Shown here in pieces: positions 53,079-62,823 of a stretch of 64,000 nt of DNA. Position 1 is the stretch's first letter. Every line of letters starts with the position of its first letter. The position numbers and the translations under genes were made by a program. Source of the stretch: Marimonas lutisalis (lineage in GTDB: Bacteria; Pseudomonadota; Alphaproteobacteria; Rhodobacterales; Rhodobacteraceae); the NCBI RefSeq assembly GCF_005434965.1, contig NZ_SKCI01000004.1, positions 186,001 to 250,000 of the forward strand, written 5' to 3'. A model generated the notes under the pieces. That model saw only the letters and a program-made list of their open reading frames with translations, searched no databases and was not told the DNA's origin.

Positions 53079-53408
53079 ACATGAAGGGGCTGCGGTTCGG
53101 CGACTTCGACTGAACGCGCGAACCCTGCTGCTGAGCCGTCAGCCCGCGCCAGGCTCCGTTTGATCGCTCAATCGGCCCCAACCGCGGACCGAAGCCTTTT
53201 TCCTCAGAGTGTTGCGCATTCCCAACTGTGCAAATTCACAAGAATGATGTGTCGTTTCAGAGTCTTGCGCCGACTCGATGCTATTTTATGCACCCGTGCA
53301 TTTATCCGGACGATCTTCATGAAAGATATTCCAACACTGGTCTTTCTGTGCAATATTCGCTGTGATTGCTCCGGCTTCGGTCGGGCCAATAACGGTTTGG
53401 AGAGAATT
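53079..53408. other. intergenic region upstream of the YjbE-like gene
   Basis: 330 bp with lower GC than the surroundings (AT-rich patches around 53220-53300, e.g. GCTATTTTATGC). No gene was recognised. It probably holds the promoter and leader of the small secreted-protein gene; no box could be assigned with confidence. Confidence 0.4.
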
Positions 53409-53615
53409 ATGAAAAAGCTTTCGGTTATCGCAGCAGCCGCTGCATTCGCCGCTGTCACCGCTGCACCGGTTGCAGCAGAGACCAAGAACGACCCATTCGT
53501 TTCCACTCAGGGCAGCATTCCCTTGATTGGTGGCTTGGGCGCAGGTGCTACCATTGCAGTGGCGGTCGTGGTGGTATCGGCGGTAGCAGCCATTTCAAGC
53601 AGCGACGGTTCGTAA
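53409..53615 (+). CDS. small secreted YjbE-like protein
   Basis: 68 aa from ATG 53409 with GGAGAG upstream; the longer upstream frame is ignored. A signal peptide MKKLSVIAAAAAFAAVTAAPVAA is followed by ~45 residues rich in Gly, Val, Ala and Ser (GSIPLIGGLGAGATIAVAVVVVSAVAAISSSDGS). Size, composition and the presence of yjbF and yjbH next door suggest the YjbE role in exopolysaccharide production. Similarity to E. coli YjbE is compositional, so this rests on context. A strong terminator follows. Confidence 0.65.
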   Translation: MKKLSVIAAAAAFAAVTAAPVAAETKNDPFVSTQGSIPLIGGLGAGATIAVAVVVVSAVAAISSSDGS

Positions 53616-53652
53616 TCACGCTCCGGGCTTCTCCCGGATCAAAGGTTCAGGG

Positions 53653-53688
53653 AACGGCGGTCACCATCGGGCCGCCGTTTCTCATTTT
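53653..53688 (+). terminator. Rho-independent terminator of the YjbE-like gene
   Basis: AACGGCGG (53653-53660) / CCGCCGTT (53672-53679) with an 11-nt loop, followed by TCTCATTTT. It lies 38 bp after the stop and also faces the epimerase gene end. Confidence 0.75.
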
Positions 53689-53695
53689 CGGATCA

Positions 53696-54700
53696 TCAAA
53701 CGCCGAAATATTCTCGGTACCAATCCACGAAGGCCCTTACGCCCGTTCGCAGATCGGTCTTCGGCAATTCTCCGATCAAATCATGTAGCAAAGAGGCATC
53801 GGCCCAGGTCGCCGGCACATCGCCGGGCTGCATCGGCATCATGTTGCGCTCGGCAGGCTTGCCAATGGCCGCTTCGATCGCCTCGACGAAGTCCAGCAGG
53901 CGCACGGGCGCGCCATGCCCGATATTGACAACGCGCCACGGCGCGACCAGTGAAAGGCTGTCCCCTGTTTGCGTGGGTCCCATACCGGGCACCACGTCCA
54001 TCAGGCGCCGCACGCCTTCGACAAGGTCATCAACATAGGTGAAATCGCGGCGCATATCGCCATGATTATAGATGTCGATCGGATCACCGTTCAGGATGGC
54101 CTTGGTGAACTTGAACAGCGCCATATCCGGGCGGCCCCAGGGACCATAGACCGTGAAGAACCGGAACATCGTGACCGGCAGTTGGTACAGATGCGCATAG
54201 GAATGCGCCATCGCCTCGGTTGCCTTCTTCGTCGCCGCGTAGAACGACATCTGCCAGTCGGCGCGGTCCGTCTCGGCATAGGGCATCTTTTCATTCGCGC
54301 CATAGACCGACGATGTCGACGCCAACAACATGTGCACGGGCGGCACCGCGCGCGCGGCTTCCAGCAATTCGAACGTGCCGCGCAGATTGGCATCGACATA
54401 GCTGCGCGGCGCTTCGATCGAATAGCGCACGCCAGCCTGCGCCGCGAGGTGGATTACCACCTCCGGGCGCTCGGCGTGCATCAGGTCCAGCAAAACACCC
54501 GGGGTCTCGATACGTTCTTCGACGGCCCGGAACCCACCTTTGTTATTTAGGATCTCGTGCCGCGCCCGCTTCAGATCGACATCATAATAGTCGGTCATCG
54601 CGTCGAGACCGGTCACCTCATACCCGTCCGCCAGCAATCGCTTGCAGCAATGGAATCCGATAAAACCCGCCGATCCGGTGACCAACGCCCGCCGTTTCAT
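53696..54700 (-). CDS. NAD-dependent UDP-glucuronate 4-epimerase-like sugar epimerase
   Basis: 334 aa from the MKRRALVTGSAGFIGF methionine (AGGG upstream). Rossmann motif GSAGFIGFHCCKRLL (~9-23), VIHLAAQAGVRYSIEAPRSYVD, catalytic LASTSSVYGANEKMPY with YAATKKATEAMAHSY (Ser/Tyr...Lys triad), and FFTVYGPWGRPDMALFKF, which is characteristic of UDP-glucuronate/galacturonate 4-epimerases. It supplies uronic-acid sugars for a surface polysaccharide. Directly downstream of yjbF (17 bp), so it belongs to the same operon. Confidence 0.88.
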   Translation of the reverse strand: MKRRALVTGSAGFIGFHCCKRLLADGYEVTGLDAMTDYYDVDLKRARHEILNNKGGFRAVEERIETPGVLLDLMHAERPEVVIHLAAQAGVRYSIEAPRSYVDANLRGTFELLEAARAVPPVHMLLASTSSVYGANEKMPYAETDRADWQMSFYAATKKATEAMAHSYAHLYQLPVTMFRFFTVYGPWGRPDMALFKFTKAILNGDPIDIYNHGDMRRDFTYVDDLVEGVRRLMDVVPGMGPTQTGDSLSLVAPWRVVNIGHGAPVRLLDFVEAIEAAIGKPAERNMMPMQPGDVPATWADASLLHDLIGELPKTDLRTGVRAFVDWYREYFGV

Positions 54701-54717
54701 TCTGCCCTGTCCCCGGT

Positions 54718-55392
54718 TCAGCGCCGAAGCGCCTGAATGGAGATATGGCCATTCGCCGGGCTCAGCCATTGGCGCGCCTGCACCGCATAGCCCGAGGGAT
54801 CAACCATGTAGCTGTTCTCGAACTGCGTCTGACCGGCCGAACACCGCTCGGTCATCTCGGTTACGCGGGTGTTGATCTCGCCGATTTTGACGTGCTTGGC
54901 ACCGCCACGCGCGACTGTGCATTCGGCCACCAGGGCAACGGTGTGGTTTTCCCCGTCCAGATACCGCTGTACCCGCGTCGCGGTCCCGCCTTTGCGCGCC
55001 GAAACAAGCGCGGCAACCGCGTCGATCTCCGAAGACATCACATCATTTCCCAGGCCCCGCGTGCCCGTCACCAGACCACCGCGCAAAATGATGGTACGCC
55101 GGTCAGATGTTCCCCAGGTCCCATAGGCGCCATTGGTCTCGATCCGCGTCAGGATCGCAGTCGCATTCCGCTTGTCCATCACCGCCAGCGCCAAGGGCAG
55201 ATCAGTGCCCTGCAGGGATTGCTGTATCGCAATGGCCACCTGCTCGGGCGTCACTGAACCGCCCTGCTGGTCACCCTTCTTGAGGAAGCCCGCACTCAAG
55301 GTCTTGAAAATCTGGTTCTGATCCGACCTGTTGCCGCACGCGGCAAGAGCCAGGCACGCTGCCAGGGCGGCAATGCTACGTTTCACGATCAT
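54718..55392 (-). CDS. yjbF: YjbF family lipoprotein
   Basis: 224 aa. A signal peptide with lipobox LAAC (Cys19) is present; the body RIETNGAYGTWGTSDRRTIILRGGLVTGTRGLGNDVMSSE and the C-terminal DPSGYAVQARQWLSPANGHI match the YjbF/GfcB family of outer-membrane lipoproteins that take part in exopolysaccharide production. The start overlaps the yjbH stop by 4 bp. The companion YjbG is not encoded here. Confidence 0.85.
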   Translation of the reverse strand: MIVKRSIAALAACLALAACGNRSDQNQIFKTLSAGFLKKGDQQGGSVTPEQVAIAIQQSLQGTDLPLALAVMDKRNATAILTRIETNGAYGTWGTSDRRTIILRGGLVTGTRGLGNDVMSSEIDAVAALVSARKGGTATRVQRYLDGENHTVALVAECTVARGGAKHVKIGEINTRVTEMTERCSAGQTQFENSYMVDPSGYAVQARQWLSPANGHISIQALRR

Positions 55393-57530
55393 CGCCAGAA
55401 TTTCCCCCAGGTTTTCGCCATCTGCGGTTTGTGCGCATCGCGCACGGCTTCGTAAAGGCGTCCATCCACATTCAGGCGTGCGCCACCGTCACGCGTGAGC
55501 GACTGGATCACGATGTCGTTCTTGCGGCGCGTTGCGGTGCCCGTGGCCCAGCTCAGCGGCACGGTGATGCGGATGCCCTTGTCGAACGATCCTTCCCCGA
55601 AGGCCGCAGAGGATACGTTGGTCTTGGTCACATAGGCGCCAACACGCCAGCCATTGTCGAACTCGCGGTCCAGCGCCACGGTCGCCCCCCAATCCCCGGC
55701 CAGGTAACGGCCCATGTCCATCTGCCCATGGTAGCCGCCGCCAAAATCGTAATAGGCCGATACATGCCCCGTCGCTACGGTGTAATTCTGCACGCCGAAC
55801 AGCTGGTCAAAGTCGCGCTGCGCGACATAGTTCAGCTCTGCGCCCAGCGCCAGCTTGCTATCGACAGGCTTCCACAGCACTTCGCCGGAAATACCGGCAT
55901 ACATCTGCTCCAAGTAGCCGAATGTCACCCGGCTGTACCAGTCCTCGCCCAAACGCCCGTACCGCGCCAGCGTCAGGTGATCGATCCGCGGATCGTTACC
56001 CATCGAATAAAGTCGCGCATTCGACCGTACCTTGGGCAAAGTGCCCGGCCCTGCACCGGAACGCCCGCTGGGCGGATCGTCCAGGTTGCCGACCATCTTC
56101 GCCGAAACCGAACCTGACAAAACCCAACCCGGCGCGACATGGTAATCGGCCGACAGGCGGGCGCCGATATCGGCCTTCACGGGGTTATCGGGGTCAAAGA
56201 CGCTCAGCTTCGCATATGGTCCAAGGCTCCATTCAAACCTCGGATACGAACCGCCTTCGGGCGCCATCCCGGCCCAGGCCCCTGCATCTCCGCCAAAGGT
56301 AACGCGCTCGAACATGTCCGTGGCCGGCGCGTTTTCCAGGCGCTCCACATCGCTGCGCGTCATTGTCACCGCGCCGGTCGGCATGCCGTTGAAGGTCTGC
56401 CCGATCGTAAACGTTTCGACCGAAGGCGGCAGCGTCCGGCTCAGAACGCGCGCGGCCCGGCCGACGGCTTGCGCCTCAACGTCATATCGCGTGTTGCGCA
56501 GCAATACATGTGCGCGCGTCCCTTCCAGGCGTATGCCTTCCAGGATCAGGCCTTCGCCCGCCAGCGTTTCGGCCACCTGGGCGCGCAGGCTATCCTCGGC
56601 GCCCGGCTGCGTTTTCCATCCAAGGTCGCTGGCCGAAAACCGCGGTCGCATTGCTACCGGCAATGGCGCGGTGTCCGCCCCGCCCGGCACAGGAGAGCTC
56701 TTGGGATCCAGCGCCACCGTCACGCTCAACCCCACTTCTGAGCCGTAAAGGTAATAGGCACCCACGTTCACGGACCGGCTAACCTGGTAATCCAGTCCGA
56801 AATTCCAGGGCGACTTGCGCTGGAACATGTTCGACCCCGGGTCCTGGCCGCCACCACGCTCTTCCAGATAGGCATCCGACGAATACTCGGCCTTGAAGCT
56901 CAGCCGGTCGGTCGCCTGGTAGCTGATGCCGCCGAACCCGGCGACCGGGCCCCGAAACCAGCGGTCCGTGGTCGGAAGACCACCCGAACCGATCACGCCC
57001 GTGGGGCGTGTTCCCGTCGTGGCGAAGCTGTTGAAACTGCCCAGGCGGCCCCAGCCGACACCACCGGTCAGACGCAACCGATCGCCGATCGACTTGGTCG
57101 CCACCACGTATTCCGACCCGTAAAGACCCGTGCCGATAAAGTCGCGCAAACCCACGGCAACGCCGGGGCGATACTGGCCTTCGGTCAACAGCTGGTAACG
57201 CAGATCGAAACTGCGGTCGTAATAGGTGCCGTTGGGATAGGGGTTCGGCCCGCCCCGTCCGGGGCGATACTCGTTCAGCGCCGAGTAGCGGAACGATCCG
57301 GTCAGCCGCGGCGTGATCTGAAAGGTCAGGGTAGTCTTCGAGGTGCCCCCGAAATGCGACACAGTCGAGGACAGCTCGCCATCGTGTGCCATCTCAGCGG
57401 TGGGCATGTCGATCAACCCGCCCGGGGTGCCGTACATGTTCTTGGATGTCGTGACCAGGTTCTGGGCCAAAACAGTCCACGGAATCGATACCACCAATCC
57501 TGCAACAATCGCCGGCTTCAAAACCCGCAT
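55389..57530 (-). CDS. yjbH: YjbH domain-containing outer-membrane protein
   Basis: 713 aa from the MRVLKPAIVAGLVVSI methionine (AGGA upstream). After a signal peptide (cleavage near VLAQ) comes the YjbH/GfcD barrel pattern (YGTPGGLIDMPTAEMAHDGE, RSFDLRYQLLTEGQYRPGVAVGLRDFIGTGLYGSEYV, and the C-terminal LSWATGTATRRKNDIVIQSLTRDGGARL). It is an outer-membrane beta-barrel for exopolysaccharide export. First gene of the operon yjbH-yjbF-epimerase. Confidence 0.9.
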   Translation of the reverse strand: MRVLKPAIVAGLVVSIPWTVLAQNLVTTSKNMYGTPGGLIDMPTAEMAHDGELSSTVSHFGGTSKTTLTFQITPRLTGSFRYSALNEYRPGRGGPNPYPNGTYYDRSFDLRYQLLTEGQYRPGVAVGLRDFIGTGLYGSEYVVATKSIGDRLRLTGGVGWGRLGSFNSFATTGTRPTGVIGSGGLPTTDRWFRGPVAGFGGISYQATDRLSFKAEYSSDAYLEERGGGQDPGSNMFQRKSPWNFGLDYQVSRSVNVGAYYLYGSEVGLSVTVALDPKSSPVPGGADTAPLPVAMRPRFSASDLGWKTQPGAEDSLRAQVAETLAGEGLILEGIRLEGTRAHVLLRNTRYDVEAQAVGRAARVLSRTLPPSVETFTIGQTFNGMPTGAVTMTRSDVERLENAPATDMFERVTFGGDAGAWAGMAPEGGSYPRFEWSLGPYAKLSVFDPDNPVKADIGARLSADYHVAPGWVLSGSVSAKMVGNLDDPPSGRSGAGPGTLPKVRSNARLYSMGNDPRIDHLTLARYGRLGEDWYSRVTFGYLEQMYAGISGEVLWKPVDSKLALGAELNYVAQRDFDQLFGVQNYTVATGHVSAYYDFGGGYHGQMDMGRYLAGDWGATVALDREFDNGWRVGAYVTKTNVSSAAFGEGSFDKGIRITVPLSWATGTATRRKNDIVIQSLTRDGGARLNVDGRLYEAVRDAHKPQMAKTWGKFWR

Positions 57531-57656
57531 TATCCTGCCACTCCGACTTGTTTTCGGCAGTCTAGGCAATCCTGTTTGAAAAAAACAGACACGATCCTCC
57601 ACCGGCACTGCTCCACCGGCAAGTGTCACAATATTGCATGGATATTGGCGCTCGGC

Positions 57657-59189
57657 TCAGATCAGCAGGGCGGCTGCCGCCCCTGCGGCGCCAAGCACCA
57701 CGCCACCGGCCAGCCACAGCACCTGCACCCGGCGCCCGCCCGTGCGCCCCGCTGCTTCGGGCGGCTCGCTCTGGCGGACCAGGATCGCCTCAACCAGCCC
57801 GGGCAGGCGCGGCCCGAACCTCGACAGCACCCGCGCCGTTTTCGCCAGGTCACGGGCCAATGCCTTCGGCCCGATCGATTGCTTGATGTAATCCTCGACG
57901 ATCGGCTTTGCGACCTCCCAGATGTTCAGATGCGGGCTCAGCGACCGCGCGACCCCCTCGACCACGACCATCGTGCGCTGCAGCAGGATCAGCTCAGTGC
58001 GCGTTTCCATTCCGAAACGTTCAGTCACTTCAAAGAGATAGCTCAGCAGCCGGCCCATCGAAATCTGGCTGGCATCCATGCCGAAAATGGGCTCCCCCAC
58101 GGCGCGCAACGCGCGCGCAAACTCGTCGACATCACGGTCTGCGGGCACGTAGCCCGCCTCGAAATGCACCTCGGCCACACGCTTATAGTCACGTTGGATG
58201 AACCCGAACAGGATCTCGGCGTAGACGCGGCGGGTGTATTCGTCGATATGCCCCATGATCCCGAAATCATAGGCAATTATGTCGCCATTCGCGGCGACCT
58301 TCAGGTTGCCCTGGTGCATGTCGGCATGGAAAAAACCGTCGCGCAACGCGTGGCTCAGGAACAGCTGAAGTACCCGCTCGCCCAGCGCGCGGCGATCGTG
58401 TCCCGCCGCTTCCAGCGCCTCATTGTCTCCCAGCGGCAGACCCTCGGCCCAGCCCATCGTCATCACCCGGCGGCCCGACAAAGCCCATTTCACATCAGGC
58501 AGGCGGAACCCTTCATCGTTGGCCGTGTTCGCCGCGAACTCGCTGGCCGAGGCCGCCTCGAGCCGTAAATCCAGTTCGCCCTTCACCACGCCTTCGAAAT
58601 GCTTGATCACGTCACGCGGTCGCAATCGCCGCGATGCCGGGCTCAGGAACTCGATCACATCCGCGGCGAAATAGAAGGCGTCGATATCGCGCTGAAAGGC
58701 CCGCTCGATCCCGGGGCGCAGTACCTTTACGGCAACCTCCTCGCCCGTGCCCTTCAGCCGTGCACGGTGCACCTGCGCGATCGAGGCCGCGGCGACCGGT
58801 TCGGAAAACTCCTCGAACACCTCGCGCACCGGCAATGCGAGCGCATCGCGCACTGCCATCTTGGCCTTCTCGGTCGGAAACGGCGGCAGCTTGTCCTGCA
58901 GCACGCGCAACTGCACGGCCAGCTCATCGCCGACAAGGTCCGGCCGGGTGCTCAGGATCTGCCCGAACTTGATATAGGCCGGTCCCAGTGCGCTCAGCGA
59001 CCGGGTCGCCGGGGGCATCGTCTTGTCACCCTTGTCGCCCAGCCACTGGAACGGCCAGACCAGCCCACGCAGCACCACCCGCATCAGCCGCGGCGCGTCA
59101 TAGGCGTCCAGGATCACCTTCATCGCCCCCGTCCGCTCCAGCGTCGCGCCGGTACGGATCAGGCGGATAATGTTGTGCGGCCCTCTCAC
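57657..59189 (-). CDS. ubiB: ubiquinone biosynthesis kinase-like protein UbiB
   Basis: 510 aa from GTG 59189, overlapping the ubiE stop (GTGA). The ABC1/ADCK signature KxGQ is in [18 protein letters not shown], the Ala-rich nucleotide loop in [25 protein letters not shown] carries the Lys, and [13 protein letters not shown] and IAYDFGIMG carry the catalytic residues. Two C-terminal hydrophobic helices anchor it ([21 protein letters not shown]). Needed for coenzyme Q synthesis at the inner membrane. Confidence 0.95.
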   Translation of the reverse strand: MRGPHNIIRLIRTGATLERTGAMKVILDAYDAPRLMRVVLRGLVWPFQWLGDKGDKTMPPATRSLSALGPAYIKFGQILSTRPDLVGDELAVQLRVLQDKLPPFPTEKAKMAVRDALALPVREVFEEFSEPVAAASIAQVHRARLKGTGEEVAVKVLRPGIERAFQRDIDAFYFAADVIEFLSPASRRLRPRDVIKHFEGVVKGELDLRLEAASASEFAANTANDEGFRLPDVKWALSGRRVMTMGWAEGLPLGDNEALEAAGHDRRALGERVLQLFLSHALRDGFFHADMHQGNLKVAANGDIIAYDFGIMGHIDEYTRRVYAEILFGFIQRDYKRVAEVHFEAGYVPADRDVDEFARALRAVGEPIFGMDASQISMGRLLSYLFEVTERFGMETRTELILLQRTMVVVEGVARSLSPHLNIWEVAKPIVEDYIKQSIGPKALARDLAKTARVLSRFGPRLPGLVEAILVRQSEPPEAAGRTGGRRVQVLWLAGGVVLGAAGAAAALLI

Positions 59190-59929
59190 AGCTTCCAGCC
59201 CGAATGCAGACAGGCGATCCCCATCGTCAGGTTGCGGTATTTCGCCTGCTCGAACCCCGCCGCTTTCACCATCTCAAGGAACGTTTCCTGATCCGGGAAC
59301 TTGCGAATGGATTCAACAAGATACTGATAGCTCTCGCGATCGTTCGCGATCACCTTGCCCATCTGCGGAATGATGTTGAAGGAGTAAAGGTCATAGACCT
59401 TCTGCATCAGATCGTTGGGGATCTGACTGAACTCCAGCACCATCAGCCGCCCGCCGGGTTTCAGCACACGAAACGCTTCGTTCAGCGCTTCTTGTGGGCG
59501 GGTCACGTTCCGGATGCCGAAACTGATCGTGTAGACGTCAAAAGTGTTGTCGGCAAAAGGCAGCGCCATCGCGTCGCCCACCACCCAGTCCAGGCTCTCG
59601 GCCATCTGCGCCGCTTCCGCGCGTTTGCGGCCTTCCACCAGCATCGGCTCGGTCAGGTCCAGTACCGTGGCATGCCCATGTCCAGCCCGCTTCAGGAACC
59701 GGAACGAGATGTCGCCGGTGCCGCCAGCCACGTCCAGCAGCCGCTGGCCCGGCCGCGGCGCCAGCCAGTCCATCATCGCATCCTTCCAGACGCGGTGTAT
59801 GCCGAAGGACATCGCATCGTTCATCACGTCGTATTTCGACGCCACCGAACCGAACACCCCCTGCACCCGTCCGGCCTTTTCATCCTCGGGTATGTCCTGA
59901 AATCCGAAATGCGTGGTTTTCTCGGTCAT
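59186..59929 (-). CDS. ubiE: ubiquinone/menaquinone C-methyltransferase UbiE
   Basis: 247 aa. SAM-binding [20 protein letters not shown] (~63-82), [39 protein letters not shown] and [26 protein letters not shown] are class-specific for UbiE. It performs the C-methylation step of ubiquinone synthesis. It is the first gene of the ubiE-ubiB operon and diverges from mutM with 97 bp between, an order conserved in Rhodobacteraceae near the origin. Confidence 0.96.
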   Translation of the reverse strand: MTEKTTHFGFQDIPEDEKAGRVQGVFGSVASKYDVMNDAMSFGIHRVWKDAMMDWLAPRPGQRLLDVAGGTGDISFRFLKRAGHGHATVLDLTEPMLVEGRKRAEAAQMAESLDWVVGDAMALPFADNTFDVYTISFGIRNVTRPQEALNEAFRVLKPGGRLMVLEFSQIPNDLMQKVYDLYSFNIIPQMGKVIANDRESYQYLVESIRKFPDQETFLEMVKAAGFEQAKYRNLTMGIACLHSGWKL

Positions 59930-60026
59930 GATCGCAGCGTAAAGCCTTGCCGTTTCGTCGTCCGCTCCCTCTTATACGGGGCGCGACGGGCGCACAATGC
60001 GCCCCGGTGACGTCGAAAGAGGGTCG

Positions 60027-60878
60027 ATGCCCGAACTGCCCGAGGTTGAAACGGTCCGCCGTGGTCTTGCCCCGTCGATGGAGGGGCAGAAAATCGTCCA
60101 TGCGGCGGTCAACCGCCCCGACCTGCGTTGGCCGTTTCCCGAAAACTTCGTCCAACGCCTGACCGGCCGCACCGTCCTGCGCCTGCGGCGGCGGTCCAAA
60201 TACATCCTCGCGGATCTGGACAATGGCGAATCCCTGCTGATTCACCTTGGCATGTCCGGCCGCATGACCGTCTCAGGCGACCCGCTGGGGCAATTTGTCC
60301 ATGATCACCCCCCGCAAGAAAAGCACGATCACGTCATCCTCGATATGGAGAACGGCGCCCGCATCACCTTCAACGATCCGCGCCGCTTCGGTGCGATGGA
60401 TCTCGTGCCCACAGATCAGGCCGACCAGCACCCGCTCTTGGCGAAACTCGGCCCCGAACCTCTGGGCAATACCTTCAACGAGGAATATCTCGTCACCGCC
60501 CTCAAGGGCAGGAACACACCGATCAAGGCCGCCCTTCTCGATCAGAGCATCGTCGCCGGCCTGGGCAACATATATGTCTGCGAGGCGCTCTTCCGCGCCC
60601 ATATAGCGCCAACGCGAAAGGCCGGGCGCATCTCGGCCAAACGCGTCGCCGCCCTTGTTCCCGTTATCCGCCAGGTTCTGCAGGACGCCATCGCCGCCGG
60701 CGGCTCCTCTCTGCGCGACTTCCGCCAGACCGATGGTGAGTTGGGCTATTTCCAGCACAATTTCGATGTCTACGACCGCGAAGGCGAGCCCTGCAAGACC
60801 CCCGGCTGCACCGGAACAATCCGCCGGATCGTGCAATCGGGCCGCTCCACCTACTACTGCCCGAAATGTCAAAGATAG
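60027..60878 (+). CDS. mutM: formamidopyrimidine-DNA glycosylase (Fpg/MutM)
   Basis: 283 aa from ATG 60027 (AGAGGG upstream), leaving the catalytic [13 protein letters not shown] right behind the initiator Met. [25 protein letters not shown] and [23 protein letters not shown] (H2TH) follow. The C-terminal zinc finger is complete (CKTPGC ... YYCPKC). It removes 8-oxoguanine and FapyG in base excision repair. Confidence 0.97.
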   Translation: MPELPEVETVRRGLAPSMEGQKIVHAAVNRPDLRWPFPENFVQRLTGRTVLRLRRRSKYILADLDNGESLLIHLGMSGRMTVSGDPLGQFVHDHPPQEKHDHVILDMENGARITFNDPRRFGAMDLVPTDQADQHPLLAKLGPEPLGNTFNEEYLVTALKGRNTPIKAALLDQSIVAGLGNIYVCEALFRAHIAPTRKAGRISAKRVAALVPVIRQVLQDAIAAGGSSLRDFRQTDGELGYFQHNFDVYDREGEPCKTPGCTGTIRRIVQSGRSTYYCPKCQR

Positions 60879-60944
60879 CTTGATCCGTGATTTCACAGTG
60901 GTAATGAGTCCCACTCATGCGAAACAAGCGAAAGCGAATTCCCA

Positions 60945-61721
60945 ATGGCCTATGAGACGATCATCGTCGAAGTAGAAGACCACATCTGCCTCATCCGTCT
61001 GAACCGCCCCGATGCGCTGAACGCCCTGAACGATCAGCTTCTTCGCGAACTGGCCCAGGCGATGACCGAGGCACAGGAAAACGACAAGGTGCGCTGCATC
61101 GTTCTGACCGGCAGCGAGAAAGCCTTTGCCGCCGGCGCCGACATCAAGATGATGAGCGAGAAAAGCTTCACGGACGTGTTCTGCGAGGATCTCTTCACGC
61201 CGGAAACCGAAACCATGCTTCGGGTGCGCAAACCTGTGATCGGCGCCGTGGCCGGCTATGCCCTCGGCGGCGGCTGCGAGCTTGCCATGCAGTGCGATTT
61301 CATCATCGCCGCCGACACGGCCAAGTTCGGCCAGCCCGAGATCAACCTCGGCGTCATGGCCGGTCTCGGCGGCACCCAGCGCCTGACCCGTTTCATCGGC
61401 AAGTCGAAGGCGATGGACATGAACCTCACCGGCCGCTTCATGGACGCCGACGAGGCCGAGCGCGCAGGCCTTGTCAGCCGCGTCGTGCCCGCCAAGGACC
61501 TGATGAAGGAAACCATGGCCGCAGCCCAGAAGATCGCCGAGAAAAGCATGATCACCGTCATGGCCGTCAAGGAAGCGGTGAACCGCTCCTACGAGACCAC
61601 GCTGCGTGAAGGCCTGCTCTTCGAGCGCCGCGTTTTCCACTCTCTCTTCGCCACCGAAGACCAGAAGGAAGGCATGGCCGCCTTCATGGAAAAACGCGAG
61701 CCCCAGTTCCGCGACCGCTGA
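60945..61721 (+). CDS. enoyl-CoA hydratase
   Basis: 258 aa. Crotonase fold: CoA/oxyanion loop [10 protein letters not shown] (~63), second oxyanion segment [19 protein letters not shown] (~102) and [29 protein letters not shown], with Glu residues at the positions used for water addition. It converts trans-2-enoyl-CoA to 3-hydroxyacyl-CoA in beta-oxidation. In roseobacters it often stands between mutM and rpsT as here. A terminator follows. Confidence 0.93.
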   Translation: MAYETIIVEVEDHICLIRLNRPDALNALNDQLLRELAQAMTEAQENDKVRCIVLTGSEKAFAAGADIKMMSEKSFTDVFCEDLFTPETETMLRVRKPVIGAVAGYALGGGCELAMQCDFIIAADTAKFGQPEINLGVMAGLGGTQRLTRFIGKSKAMDMNLTGRFMDADEAERAGLVSRVVPAKDLMKETMAAAQKIAEKSMITVMAVKEAVNRSYETTLREGLLFERRVFHSLFATEDQKEGMAAFMEKREPQFRDR

Positions 61722-61745
61722 TCACGCCGTTGCAGGACCATGGAA

Positions 61746-61780
61746 AACGCCCGGCCCTCGCGGTCGGGCGTTCTAACTTG
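61746..61780 (+). terminator. Rho-independent terminator of the enoyl-CoA hydratase gene
   Basis: AACGCCCG (61746-61753) / CGGGCGTT (61765-61772) with an 11-nt loop, followed by CTAACTT; AAAA stands upstream of the stem. It is usable in both directions for the small minus-strand gene ending at 61773. Confidence 0.7.
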
Positions 61781-61970
61781 GCGCAGTTCCGTGATCGACA
61801 AGCCGCAACCGTGCTCTCAACATGTCGACATCCACGCCGGCCCCGCGCAGCTTGGCGCGATCATCCTCGCTCAGCGCCGCCCAGATCTTTGCGCGCAACT
61901 GTCGGGACAAGGCAAGCTGACGCGTCGCGTCCTGCTCCTGCAAAATTTCGTCAACCCGTCCCTTGATCAT
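61773..61970 (-). CDS. small conserved-looking hypothetical protein
   Basis: 65 aa from ATG 61970, preceded by AAGGG. Charged and helical (IKGRVDEILQEQDATRQLAL, AKIWAALSEDDRAKLRGAGV), with no signal peptide or metal motif. Codon use looks like its neighbours. Its end abuts the terminator hairpin, which would serve it as well, and it diverges from the HTH gene by 124 bp. The family was not recognised. Confidence 0.5.
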   Translation of the reverse strand: MIKGRVDEILQEQDATRQLALSRQLRAKIWAALSEDDRAKLRGAGVDVDMLRARLRLVDHGTAPS

Positions 61971-62094
61971 TACCCTTGCCTCACTGTTTGAATTGCCGCG
62001 CCTGCGGATCGGTCACACGTATGAGTTGACCAGCTTCCCTCCACGTGTCAAATCTCGATCAGGTCTTTACGCATATGTCGATTTTCTGAGGGTC

Positions 62095-62823
62095 ATGTCG
62101 CTTGGCGAAACCATAGTGCGAGCATGCAAGTCACGCGGGCTGTCGCTCTCGCGGGCCTGCAAGCGTGCGGGACTCAACTATTCGACACTGCATTCGCAAA
62201 TCCGCAAGGGCCGTGAAATCCCCTTCCGCACGGTCGAGTCGCTAGCAGCCACGCTCAATCTGCCGCTCGCCTATTTCGCCGAAGCCCGCCCCTCTCTCTC
62301 GGTCGCACCCGCCGACGCCGCCACCGACGCCGAGGCCGAATCCGCCAACGCGCTTTCCGAACGCATAGCCGAGCACGAAGCCGCCGCATCGGAGGCCGGA
62401 CAGGTCATCGGCACCGACGACGTGCTCGACTGGCTGATGGCGAATGACAACCGGCTTCAGAACCATGAATGGCTGATCAACAAGCTCAATCTCTACTACC
62501 CGTGTGAACCGGGTGAAACCGTTCCCCGCCCCTATTGGATCGGCGCTGACAGTCTGTCCGCGAAATACTATCGCCTGCTCGAAACCAATACCTATGAAGA
62601 GGTATTTCTAAGCTTCGATCCCGAAGTTCAGCAGGAAATCCTGCAGGCGCATACCGAGGTGGTCAATCACCCCTATCTGATTTCCGATCGCAAGGTCGAT
62701 TCCGAACTGGGCGGCGTGCGGGTCTCGGGTACCTACCGTCGGTTGCTCGCACCGGTCACTGACGACACGGGGCAGCTCTTCATCCTTCTGTTCTCAAAAC
62801 TTACTCATTTCCCCCGTCGCTAG
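62095..62823 (+). CDS. helix-turn-helix protein
   Basis: 242 aa from ATG 62095 (GAGGG upstream, close); a longer frame upstream is less likely. An N-terminal XRE-like HTH reads IVRACKSRGLSLSRACKRAGLNYSTLHSQIRKGREIPFRTVESLAATLNLPLAYF. An acidic Ala/Glu linker (~85-120) leads to a C-terminal domain with LNLYYPCEPGETVPRPYWIG and YRRLLAPVTDDTGQLFILLFSKL, possibly a PAS-like sensor (it resembles the PAS-type segment of other alphaproteobacterial regulators). Its 3' end overlaps the next, convergent gene by 30 bp. Confidence 0.75.
   Translation: MSLGETIVRACKSRGLSLSRACKRAGLNYSTLHSQIRKGREIPFRTVESLAATLNLPLAYFAEARPSLSVAPADAATDAEAESANALSERIAEHEAAASEAGQVIGTDDVLDWLMANDNRLQNHEWLINKLNLYYPCEPGETVPRPYWIGADSLSAKYYRLLETNTYEEVFLSFDPEVQQEILQAHTEVVNHPYLISDRKVDSELGGVRVSGTYRRLLAPVTDDTGQLFILLFSKLTHFPRR

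Noticed and set aside
53160-53408. Upstream extension of the YjbE-like gene
   Set aside because: The extension has no ribosome site and would bury the signal peptide that begins at 53409.
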